Source: Pseudomonadota bacterium (GTDB lineage Bacteria; Pseudomonadota; Alphaproteobacteria; Rhodospirillales; 2-02-FULL-58-16). Taken from it: a stretch of DNA of 7,712 bases. This document shows, piece by piece, positions 1-7,690 of the stretch. Under the pieces are notes generated by a model. The model worked only from the letters and a program-made list of their open reading frames with translations. It ran no database searches and had not been told where the DNA came from. Each line of letters starts with the position of its first letter. Position 1 is the first letter of the stretch. The DNA lies in contig JACZWD010000128.1 in assembly GCA_022572335.1 (NCBI GenBank), positions 1 through 7,712 on the forward strand, written 5' to 3'. The position numbers and the translations under genes are program-made.

Positions 1-85
1 CAGGGGTTAACCCCTGGACCCCTTCAATCGGGTTCCAAGGGCCGGTGGCCCGTGGTCGGGATCAAAAGGGGCAACGCCCCTTTGA
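1..85. repeat. Cluster of three tandem GC-rich hairpins (probable interspersed intergenic repeat)
   Basis: Three inverted repeats follow one another. Positions 1-16 are a perfect palindrome (CAGGGGTTAACCCCTG). Positions 35-43 pair with 47-55 (CCAAGGGCC against GGCCCGTGG, one mismatch). Positions 65-72 pair with 76-83 (AAAGGGGC, loop AAC, GCCCCTTT). No reading frame here looks real. The arrangement resembles multi-copy palindromic repeats found between genes in GC-rich alphaproteobacteria, but only one copy lies in the window, so repetition is inferred. Read on the minus strand, the 65-83 hairpin is followed by TTTTG and sits 25 nt past the tRNA-like gene, so it may also end that transcript. 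The element may continue left of the window. Confidence 0.5.
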
Positions 86-108
86 CCTCATTGGTTGACC
101 GGGGGATC

Positions 109-184
109 TGGTGCGCCGGGCCGGAGTCGAACCCGCACCCAATCCCTTATGAGGGGACGGCTCTACCGGTTGAACTACGCGCCC
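109..184 (-). tRNA. tRNA-Met(CAT)-like gene with a mismatched acceptor stem; possible pseudo-tRNA
   Basis: Read on the minus strand, this has a full tRNA core. The D arm GTTC/GAGC contains the conserved A14, A15, G18, G19 and A21. The anticodon stem GTCCC/GGGAT closes a loop CTCATAA with anticodon CAT (plus-strand positions 149-151). The T loop is TTCGACT, the discriminator is A, and CCA is encoded. The anticodon stem lacks the GGG/CCC pattern of initiator tRNA, so elongator Met or Ile2 (lysidine-modified CAT) are the options. Two parts are abnormal. The 5' acceptor GGGCGCG pairs with the 3' half CCGGCGC at only four of seven positions, and the T stem GCGGG/CCGGC has a central G-G clash. Position 26 is C, where a purine is usual. 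It is either a decayed tRNA or one whose 5' end was rearranged. Confidence 0.55.
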
Positions 185-237
185 GCCCGGGCCCACCCCT
201 TCACCCAGGCCACGGGTTCCCGGCGTGGGGAGCATCG

Positions 238-266
238 GATCTTCCTGGCCGCGGTAACGGCGTCAA
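238..266 (-). promoter_or_regulatory. Weak candidate promoter for the tRNA-like gene
   Basis: On the minus strand TTGACG (266-261) fits a -35 box. About 16-17 nt further on only a poor -10 (GAAGAT, around 244-239) is present. A start near 232 would lie about 48 nt before the tRNA 5' end. The rest of 185-352 is GC-rich and holds a run of eight C (300-307), with no convincing gene. Confidence 0.2.
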
Positions 267-315
267 TGTCCCCGTGGGTGTCGGGTGTGTCGCCGGGCGC
301 CCCCCCCGTCCTTCC

Positions 316-328
316 GGCGAATTCCGCC
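316..328 (-). terminator. Small hairpin downstream of the nuclease-family gene, weak terminator candidate
   Basis: GGCG (316-319) pairs with CGCC (325-328) around a 5-nt loop, 24 nt past the stop codon of the minus-strand gene. There is no T tract, so intrinsic termination here is doubtful. Confidence 0.2.
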
Positions 329-352
329 TTCCGTGACCGTAGCGGGACGAGA

Positions 353-1342
353 TTAAACCTTAAGGGTGATGGCGACGGGGCAGTGGTCGGATGCCTTGAG
401 CGCCCCCTTGATCTCCGGAAAAAACTTTTTCACGCGTTTAGGCTGGCCAGGCCGGTTCACCCGCTTCGGCTGGCCGCGGCGTTCGATTACCGGCTTTACC
501 GTCGGATTTTTTTTGGCCAGCGACTTGCTGATCAGAATGTAGTCCAGTTGGTGATACGACTTGTCGCCGGAGTAATAGTGGGTCCACCGCTCGCCCGCGG
601 GCAGCCGGTCGACCACATTCTCCATCTGGCCTGATTCCAGCAGCGGTTTGATTCCGGAGGCGGCGTGGGCGCCGGGCTCCATGTAATCGTTGAGATCGCC
701 CAGCACCACGAAATCGTGGTCGCCGAAATTATTGCCAAACCGTTCCCTGAGGATCTTAAGCAATTCATTCGACTGATCGCGGCGGCGTTGCCGGCTCTCG
801 GGGCGTCCCCTCATCATGGACGTGAAATGGTTGACGAAAAAGGGGACTGTCTTGCCCCCCACTTTCACGTGGGCCTCCAGGCAGTCGCGGCTGAAGACTT
901 TGGATTTCCCCTTCTTCCTGAACTGATGGGTGCGGAGGAAATCGACCTCGAGTTTGCTGAGCAGGGCGACATCGATAAACCGGTTATCATTGCCGTCAAT
1001 GAGGTATTGGTACTTGAATCTGCTCGCTCGCTTCAGGTAGCGCGTGTTGAAAAGCTTCAGGATGTCGAGATTCTCAACCTCCTGCAGACCCACAACATCG
1101 GCATTCACGCCCTTTAGGGCCTTGGCGGTGAGTGTCCGTGACGGTTTCAGGTATCGTTTGAAGACGTTGCGGTCGATGATGAATCCGTCCTCGACCGCCT
1201 TGGCCAGTTGCTTGGGCGTGTAGGGGACAAACCTGGTTTTCTTCTTGCTGCCCGGAGGGTTCTTCACCCGCCTGCCCCTGAACTTAAAGCGGGTAAAAAG
1301 GTTTTCCACATTAAACGTCGCAATTGTAAGCGTATTGGCCAT
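353..1342 (-). CDS. Endonuclease/exonuclease/phosphatase (EEP) family protein
   Basis: This 329-residue protein has the metal-dependent phosphodiesterase fold of the EEP superfamily, which includes DNase I, ExoIII and secreted ExeM/NucH-type nucleases. All the expected motifs are present in order: FNVENLF (Asn11), LQEVEN (Glu88, metal ligand), VNHF (Asn171, His172), GDLND (Asp216, Asn218), QLDYI (Asp267) and SDHCPV (Asp319, His320). There is no signal peptide or membrane segment, so a cytoplasmic location is likely. The substrate (DNA, RNA or a small phosphoester) cannot be told from sequence. The ATG at 1342 is chosen because GGGGAGG lies 6 nt upstream; a GTG at 1366 in the same frame would place that Shine-Dalgarno inside the gene. 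The protein is rich in Lys and Arg, and GQPKRV occurs twice (290-295 and 299-304) just before the last catalytic motif. It is transcribed divergently from gyrA and appears to stand alone. Confidence 0.88.
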   Translation of the reverse strand: MANTLTIATFNVENLFTRFKFRGRRVKNPPGSKKKTRFVPYTPKQLAKAVEDGFIIDRNVFKRYLKPSRTLTAKALKGVNADVVGLQEVENLDILKLFNTRYLKRASRFKYQYLIDGNDNRFIDVALLSKLEVDFLRTHQFRKKGKSKVFSRDCLEAHVKVGGKTVPFFVNHFTSMMRGRPESRQRRRDQSNELLKILRERFGNNFGDHDFVVLGDLNDYMEPGAHAASGIKPLLESGQMENVVDRLPAGERWTHYYSGDKSYHQLDYILISKSLAKKNPTVKPVIERRGQPKRVNRPGQPKRVKKFFPEIKGALKASDHCPVAITLKV

Positions 1343-1348
1343 CGCCGA

Positions 1349-1355
1349 CCTCCCC
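1349..1355 (-). promoter_or_regulatory. Ribosome binding site that fixes the ATG start of the EEP gene
   Basis: On the minus strand GGGGAGG ends 6 nt before the ATG at 1342. This strong match decides against the upstream in-frame GTG at 1366. Confidence 0.7.
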
Positions 1356-1399
1356 TTTCGAAACACCCTGAATGAGGGATTAGCACGTTATGGGATTTC

Positions 1400-1427
1400 A
1401 TTATAGGTAGAAACCCTTTCCACACAA
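1400..1427 (-). promoter_or_regulatory. Sigma70-type promoter of the EEP gene
   Basis: On the minus strand TTGTGT (1427-1422) is followed after 16 nt by a perfect TATAAT (1405-1400). Transcription would start near 1393, giving a leader of about 50 nt. This stretch is clearly richer in A and T than the surrounding DNA. Sequence-based call only. Confidence 0.6.
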
Positions 1428-1554
1428 AATGGTGCATTGCGGCTGGTTTGCGGGCGGCCGAAAATCACCCGCCACGCAGTTGTTTGCATGTGCGAAAGGT
1501 GCTAGGTTTCATCCTTCCGAATATGTTGCCGGACCGGCCCCGACCCTTCCTTCC

Positions 1555-1560
1555 TATACT
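1555..1560 (+). promoter_or_regulatory. Candidate -10 box for gyrA
   Basis: TATACT matches the -10 consensus at five of six positions, 24 nt before the gyrA TTG codon. No good -35 lies at the right distance (GACCGG is at the 17-nt position). If used, the 5' leader would be only about 18 nt. Confidence 0.35.
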
Positions 1561-1584
1561 GTTGATTGCACTGAGTAATTCCCG

Positions 1585-4427
<2,843 letters not shown>

Positions 4428-4431
<4 letters not shown>

Positions 4432-4958
4432 CCGAGCCCCGTACCGGCGTCTATCCGGGAACCTTCGATCCCCTGACCAACGGTCATCTCGACATCATCT
4501 CGCGGGCGACCAGGGTGGTGGACCGCCTCGTCGTCGGCGTCGCCGTCAACGCCGGCAAGGAGCCCCTGTTCACCCTGGAGGAACGGGTCGCCATGGTCGA
4601 GGACGAAGTCGCCGCGATCCCCAACGGCGACGGCAGCCGCGTCCGGGTGGTGGCGTTCGACACCCTGCTCATGGACTTCGTCGGCGAGGTGGGCGCGTCG
4701 GTGATCATCCGCGGTTTGAGGGCGGTATCGGATTTCGAATACGAGTTCCAGATGGCGGGCATGAACTCGCGCCTGAACCCGTTGGTGGAGACGGTCTTTC
4801 TCATGGCCTCGGACCGCTACCAGTTCATCGCCTCGCGGTTCGTCAAGGAGATCGGCAGGCTGGGCGGCGACATCAGCCATTTCGTCGCGCCGAAGGTGGA
4901 GACGCGCATCGTCGAGCGCCTTGCGCATGCGCGCGCCGCCCCGGGCAAGGGGGATTGA
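4428..4958 (+). CDS. coaD: Phosphopantetheine adenylyltransferase
   Basis: CoaD transfers AMP from ATP to 4'-phosphopantetheine, giving dephospho-CoA, the penultimate step of coenzyme A synthesis in the cytoplasm. At 176 residues it is close to the usual 160-170. It shows the nucleotidyltransferase signature YPGTFDPLTNGH (9-20, with the TxxH-type catalytic His20), Lys44 in GKEPLF, RGLRAVSDFEYEFQMAGMN (95-113, substrate and ATP contacts), and the late motif FIASRFVKEI (133-142), where many homologues have ISS. The ATG overlaps the gyrA stop in an ATGA junction, so translational coupling is likely; AGGGGA lies about 10 nt upstream of the ATG. The gyrA-coaD pairing is familiar in alphaproteobacteria. 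No promoter of its own is evident. Confidence 0.96.
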
Positions 4959-4983
4959 CCAGCCCCGGCGCGCTACCTATTTT
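4955..4983 (+). promoter_or_regulatory. Promoter of tRNA-Lys, overlapping the coaD stop codon
   Basis: TTGACC (4955-4960) and TATTTT (4978-4983) are separated by exactly 17 nt. The -35 box includes the coaD stop TGA (4956-4958). A start near 4990 would precede the mature tRNA 5' end by about 13 nt. The tRNA could also be processed from gyrA-coaD read-through. Confidence 0.55.
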
Positions 4984-5002
4984 CTCGGCACCCGCAGACA
5001 GG

Positions 5003-5078
5003 GGGCGCGTAGCTCAGTTGGCAGAGCACCTGACTTTTAATCAGGTTGTCCCGGGTTCGATTCCCGGCGCGCCCTCCA
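5003..5078 (+). tRNA. tRNA-Lys(TTT)
   Basis: This is a complete cloverleaf. Acceptor GGGCGCG/CGCGCCC pairs at seven of seven positions, D arm GCTC/GAGC, anticodon stem CCTGA/TCAGG with loop CTTTTAA and anticodon TTT (5035-5037), T stem CCGGG/CCCGG with loop TTCGATT, and an encoded CCA. It should read AAA and AAG lysine codons. The discriminator base is T (position 5075), whereas bacterial lysine tRNAs commonly have A there. Its 5' acceptor half is identical to that of the tRNA-like gene at 109-184. Confidence 0.95.
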
Positions 5079-5259
5079 AGAACATCGAGTGGTTGGCGGC
5101 GGTTCGCCGGCTCCGTGTATCCTAATAAAATCACCCCGAGGCGACACTCAAGGCGACAGTGGCGTGTGATCGGCGAGACACTTTTCCATGCACCAACTGG
5201 CCCGGAAGGCGATGGACCGGCCCCTAGTTTTCCGGAAACACCCGCCCAGGCAAGGCTAA
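5079..5259. other. Intergenic stretch without a recognisable gene
   Basis: Between tRNA-Lys and the inverted-repeat element I see no credible coding frame. There is a small hairpin CGGCG/CGCCG (5097-5101 with 5105-5109) without a T tract, a direct repeat AGGCGACA at 5139-5146 and 5151-5158, and a 10-bp palindrome TTTCCGGAAA at 5229-5238. No repeat of the tRNA 3' end is seen, so nothing supports an integration site here. Confidence 0.5.
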
Positions 5260-5291
5260 TACCAAGGAGCGCTGATCATGACCCATAGAGA
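5259..5291 (+). repeat. Left terminal inverted repeat of the MITE-like element
   Basis: 33 nt, perfectly complementary to 5489-5521. Pairing stops abruptly at both ends (5258/5522 and 5292/5488 do not pair). It contains the overlapping palindromes AGCGCT, TGATCA and TCATGA. Confidence 0.9.
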
Positions 5292-5385
5292 CGGCTTACC
5301 AAGGTTTTCGGCTAGGAACGTGCGCCGTGGCGATGCGGGGCATCGCGAAGCGTGCGCGACGCCGTCCGAAAGCCTTGGTAAGCCG
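5292..5385. repeat. Internal hairpin arm 1 of the MITE-like element
   Basis: Positions 5292-5311 pair with 5366-5385 over 20 bp with one G-T wobble. At the tip CGATGC (5331-5336) pairs with GCATCG (5340-5345) around a GGG loop. The middle of the arm (5312-5330 against 5346-5365) pairs poorly. Confidence 0.85.
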
Positions 5386-5394
5386 CCGTTCCGG

Positions 5395-5488
5395 TCGCGT
5401 AGGCGGCCCGTCGGAGGGCGTCGAAAAGTTTTGACGATGCGCCGCATCGCCTGCAACTTTCCTCCTGCCCGACGAGCCGCCTACGCGA
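5395..5488. repeat. Internal hairpin arm 2 of the MITE-like element
   Basis: Positions 5395-5414 pair with 5469-5488 over 20 bp with one mismatch. At the tip CGATGC (5435-5440) pairs with GCATCG (5444-5449) around a GCC loop. Part of the middle also pairs (AAAGTT near 5425-5430 with AACTTT near 5455-5460). Length, tip stem and off-centre loop mirror arm 1. Confidence 0.85.
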
Positions 5489-5521
5489 TCTCTATGGGTC
5501 ATGATCAGCGCTCCTTGGTAT
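5489..5521 (-). repeat. Right terminal inverted repeat of the MITE-like element
   Basis: 33 nt, the exact reverse complement of 5259-5291. Its outer end lies 24 bp before the start codon of the gene at 5546, so the element occupies the place where that gene's promoter would be expected. Confidence 0.9.
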
Positions 5522-5545
5522 AAGGCAACAGGTAGACGGTCGACG

Positions 5546-6205
5546 ATGGCAGACCCGATCCCGCATTTTTCGACACGCTGCCCCCGGTGTGGCGACAAGA
5601 TGAGCATGCCGCCGGTATCCGCCCCCGAAACGGTGGTTCAAAACTATCACCTGGAGAAAGGGACCGCGGGGCCGCTGGTCGCCGTCCTGCACACGTGCAC
5701 CAACGCCGACTGCACGGGCGCGACCATCGGGTATTACATGGGCGGGGGCCGTGATCCGTGGCATCTCCTCTTCCACCGGCCAAGGTACAACAGCCCTGTG
5801 GTCCCCAAATCGGTGCCCAAACGCTCACGCACGATCCTCCAGGATGCAAACGACTCGCGCACGGCTCCGGTGGCCTGCGCCGGTGCCGCGGTCGGCGCGG
5901 TCGACGCGATGATGACCGAGATGGGCTACGAAAAAGGCAGCCTGCTGGGGCGGATCGAGAAGGCCGTGGAGGATCGTGTCCTGCCCGAGGTGATGGGCGA
6001 TTGGGCCAAGCGGGTCGGGGGGATCGGGATTACGGCGCACACGGACGGTGATCCCGGACCGCTGCCAGGCAAGGACGAAACCGAGGAATTGTTGCTGTTC
6101 GCCAACATGCTCGCTGAATATTTTTTCATCCTTCCGGCGCGAATCCCGAAGCTCCCCAAACTCCGGAAAAGAAAGCCGTCCCGGAGGACCGCCTATATCC
6201 ATTGA
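5546..6205 (+). CDS. Zinc-ribbon and DUF4145-like domain protein, function unknown
   Basis: A 219-residue predicted cytoplasmic protein. The N-terminus has CPRCG (Cys12, Cys15) and a second pair CTNADC (Cys51, Cys56), a spacing that suggests a four-cysteine zinc ribbon. After a linker, residues about 105-198 resemble DUF4145: an Ala-rich helix (APVACAGAAVGAVDAMM), GSLLGRIEKAVED, VLPEVMGDWAKRVGGIGITAHTD, and a final helix with ETEELLLFANMLAEYFF. DUF4145 occurs alone, often behind a zinc ribbon, or fused to restriction-type proteins; its biochemical role is not established to my knowledge. The tail is basic (PKLRKRKPSRR). The ATG at 5546 is preferred because the upstream ATG at 5501 lies inside the right inverted repeat and its extra 15 residues are unlike a domain start. 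The Shine-Dalgarno is weak (AGG at 5530-5532). No operon partner is visible. Confidence 0.75.
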   Translation: MADPIPHFSTRCPRCGDKMSMPPVSAPETVVQNYHLEKGTAGPLVAVLHTCTNADCTGATIGYYMGGGRDPWHLLFHRPRYNSPVVPKSVPKRSRTILQDANDSRTAPVACAGAAVGAVDAMMTEMGYEKGSLLGRIEKAVEDRVLPEVMGDWAKRVGGIGITAHTDGDPGPLPGKDETEELLLFANMLAEYFFILPARIPKLPKLRKRKPSRRTAYIH

Positions 6206-6380
6206 GCCGCCCCGCAGCGGGGAAGGGGGACGGGGGACGGGATCGTCCGCTCCCCGGCGCATCGTCTTACCGCTGCTTACCGCCGTGCCACAACGGGAAA
6301 CGGGTTGGTTTCCGGCTTCTGCCCCTGTCCTTTCGGTGGACCGTGCTTTTCCCCGCCCGCAACCCCTCAGGGGCGCGGCC
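6206..6380. other. Non-coding interval with hairpins and a G-rich tract
   Basis: No credible gene. After the stop codon come a CCCCG/CGGGG hairpin (6210-6222), a G-rich tract, a GGAAAC/GTTTCC hairpin (6296-6301 with 6308-6313) and CCCC-TCA-GGGG (about 6364-6374). None is followed by a T tract, so an intrinsic terminator for the upstream gene is not clear. Confidence 0.45.
6219..6241 (+). other. Potential G-quadruplex motif
   Basis: Four G runs of 4, 5, 5 and 3 bases are separated by two-base loops (AA, AC, AC), matching the standard quadruplex pattern. It begins 13 nt after the stop codon at 6205 and overlaps the 3' arm of a short hairpin. Whether it folds is untested. Confidence 0.5.
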
Positions 6381-6408
6381 TTGACGCGGTAGGACAGGTA
6401 TGGACAAT
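6381..6408 (+). promoter_or_regulatory. Candidate promoter of the TctC-family gene
   Basis: TTGACG (6381-6386) matches the -35 consensus at five positions. GACAAT (6403-6408) matches the -10 at four, with a 16-nt spacer. The predicted leader of about 130 nt can form a hairpin CCGAACC/GGTTCGG (6427-6433 with 6449-6455). No match to a known riboswitch was recognised. Confidence 0.4.
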
Positions 6409-6532
6409 GAACCGCAATAGTACCGTCCGAACCGGGTTACGGCCCATGGGTTCGGTGGCGCTGAACGGGCGGCACCGAAGGGGCCGTTCCTAAGGCCGCG
6501 TCGAAGACAGGCGACGGAAAATAATCCGAGCA

Positions 6533-6540
6533 AGGGAGGA
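6533..6540 (+). promoter_or_regulatory. Strong Shine-Dalgarno of the TctC-family gene
   Basis: AGGGAGGA ends 6 nt before the ATG at 6547, which fixes this start and fits a well-expressed periplasmic protein. Confidence 0.75.
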
Positions 6541-6546
6541 ACCACA

Positions 6547-7572
6547 ATGCGGATCACATTCAAACCGATGGCGGTGGCCGGCATCGCCGCGCTGTTCACC
6601 GCGGCGGTCATCGCGCCGGCCCTGGCCGAGATCAAGAAGCCGGCCAATTACCCCACGCGCCCGATCACGATCCTGTTTTGTTTCGGCAAGGCCGGCGGAT
6701 CGGCCCAGTCGATCCAGGCCCTTCAGGGTCCGGCGTCGAAGATCATGGGGGTCAAGGTCAACATGCTCAGCAAACCGGGCGGCGGCGGCCTCAACTGCCT
6801 GCCGGACTTCGCCCAGACGCCGGCCGACGGCTACACCATCCTTCAGCATATCGACGCGCTTCCGGCCAAGTACGCCGCCGGGGCGACCGATCTCAATCCG
6901 GCCGAGGACCTGGAGCCGCTCCTGATCATGAACGTGGCGCCGTCGGGGCTTTACATCCGGGGCGACGACAAGCGCTTCCTCACCAACGGCAAGCCCGACT
7001 TCGATAAGGTCCTGGCCTACGCCCGCGGCGGCGAGGGCAAACTGGCGGTCTCCAACATCAACGTTCCCATGGAACTGGTGACCATGTCGGTGTTGGAGAA
7101 GCATTTCGGCTTCAAGGCCAAGCAGGTGCTGTTCGCCAAGCCCGCACAGCGGTATGGCGCGGTCATCGGCGGCAAGCTCGACATCCTGCTCGAACAGCCG
7201 GGCGACGTGTCGAAGCACGTGGAGGCGGGAAAACTGGCTCCGGTGCTGTCCATTTGGCCGGAGCGGTTCAAGATCGCCCCGGATACGAAGGCCACCGGGC
7301 CGGACTATGGTCTCAAGTGGTCTCCGCTGTTGCGTTTCCGCGGGCTTTTCGTCAAGAAGGGCACGCCGAAGGAGATCGTGACGTACCTCCAGGCGGTGTT
7401 CAAGGAAGCCTACAACACCAAGGAACACCAAGCCTTCATCAAGAGGAAAAGCCTGGACATCGTGGAATCCTACCGCAGTCCGGCCGATGCCAAAAAGGAG
7501 CTGGAAGGCGCGATAGCCACCTACGCCAAGGTGTTCAAGGAATTGGGGCAAAAAGTCCGCCCCGGCCTGTAG
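6547..7572 (+). CDS. Tripartite tricarboxylate transporter substrate-binding protein, TctC/Bug family
   Basis: A 341-residue periplasmic solute receptor of the kind that hands carboxylates or related small molecules to a TctA/TctB membrane pair. A Sec signal peptide is clear: basic start MRITFK, hydrophobic stretch 8-26, cleavage probably after ALA at 25-27. The mature protein opens with the family hallmark YPTRPITILFCFGKAGG (35-51), followed by KPGGGGLN (77-84), where the family usually has RPGAGG, and TPADGYTIL (91-99). The GxxDILLEQPGD region (209-220) and the C-terminal part GLFVKKGTPKEIV (266-278) also fit. The length is slightly above the usual 320-330. Two cysteines (45, 84) lie near the expected ligand cleft. 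No tctA or tctB is visible, but a gene starting at 7691 could be one. The ligand cannot be predicted, since Bug proteins vary widely. Confidence 0.9.
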   Translation: MRITFKPMAVAGIAALFTAAVIAPALAEIKKPANYPTRPITILFCFGKAGGSAQSIQALQGPASKIMGVKVNMLSKPGGGGLNCLPDFAQTPADGYTILQHIDALPAKYAAGATDLNPAEDLEPLLIMNVAPSGLYIRGDDKRFLTNGKPDFDKVLAYARGGEGKLAVSNINVPMELVTMSVLEKHFGFKAKQVLFAKPAQRYGAVIGGKLDILLEQPGDVSKHVEAGKLAPVLSIWPERFKIAPDTKATGPDYGLKWSPLLRFRGLFVKKGTPKEIVTYLQAVFKEAYNTKEHQAFIKRKSLDIVESYRSPADAKKELEGAIATYAKVFKELGQKVRPGL

Positions 7573-7601
7573 CCCACGTCCGGCGGCTGGTAACCAGAGA
7601 A

Positions 7602-7654
7602 CCGCTCGCCTGCCCGCCGGGTAGGCGAGCGGCGCGTTTGCGGGGCGGTTTTTT
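7602..7654 (+). terminator. Hairpin terminator after the TctC-family gene
   Basis: Positions 7602-7615 pair with 7619-7632 in a 14-bp stem (one G-T pair) around a GCC loop. The T run of six (7649-7654) comes 16 nt after the stem rather than directly. A second possible pairing joins AACCGC (7600-7605) to GCGGTT next to the T run. A terminator or attenuator between the receptor gene and the next gene is likely. Confidence 0.6.
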
Positions 7655-7690
7655 GCCGCGACCGGGGACCGGAACGGGGTGGAGGGTTTG

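Larger units (their letters stand above)
5260..5521. mobile_element. MITE-like element with 33-bp inverted repeats and two long internal hairpins
   Basis: Perfect inverted repeats lie at 5259-5291 and 5489-5521; they begin ATACCAAGGAGCGC and end GCGCTCCTTGGTAT. Counting from the TA dinucleotides (5260-5261 and 5519-5520), the ends read TA-CCAAGG and CCTTGG-TA. This fits TA target duplication as made by IS630/Tc1-type transposases, although the palindromic TA cannot be told from the repeat itself. The interior folds as two hairpins of 94 nt each, 5292-5385 and 5395-5488, joined by a 9-nt linker. It encodes no transposase, so any movement would need one in trans. The family assignment is inference; a structured RNA or protein-binding palindrome is an alternative. 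Confidence 0.75.

Noticed and set aside
665..1117. Plus-strand open frame opposite the EEP gene
   Set aside because: The minus-strand protein carries all the catalytic motifs of its family, so this is a shadow.
1343..1366. Upstream GTG start for the EEP gene
   Set aside because: The strong Shine-Dalgarno lies downstream of it and directly serves the ATG at 1342.
5139..5158. Two copies of AGGCGACA as the beginning of a repeat array or CRISPR
   Set aside because: Only two 8-bp units 12 nt apart, with no further copies or spacers.
5060..5260. Integration site (att) at the 3' end of tRNA-Lys
   Set aside because: No direct repeat of the tRNA 3' end and no integrase gene appear in the window.
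5278..5523. Open frame of 81 codons running through the MITE-like element
   Set aside because: It begins and ends in the inverted repeats, has no ribosome binding site and matches nothing I know. Open frames through GC-rich palindromes arise easily on both strands.
5501..5545. Upstream ATG for the DUF4145-like gene
   Set aside because: It lies within the right inverted repeat, and the extra residues are encoded largely by the mobile element, so 5546 is the better start.
6490..7551. Minus-strand open frame of 353 codons opposite the TctC-family gene
   Set aside because: The plus-strand gene has a signal peptide, family motifs and a strong ribosome binding site; the antisense frame has none.
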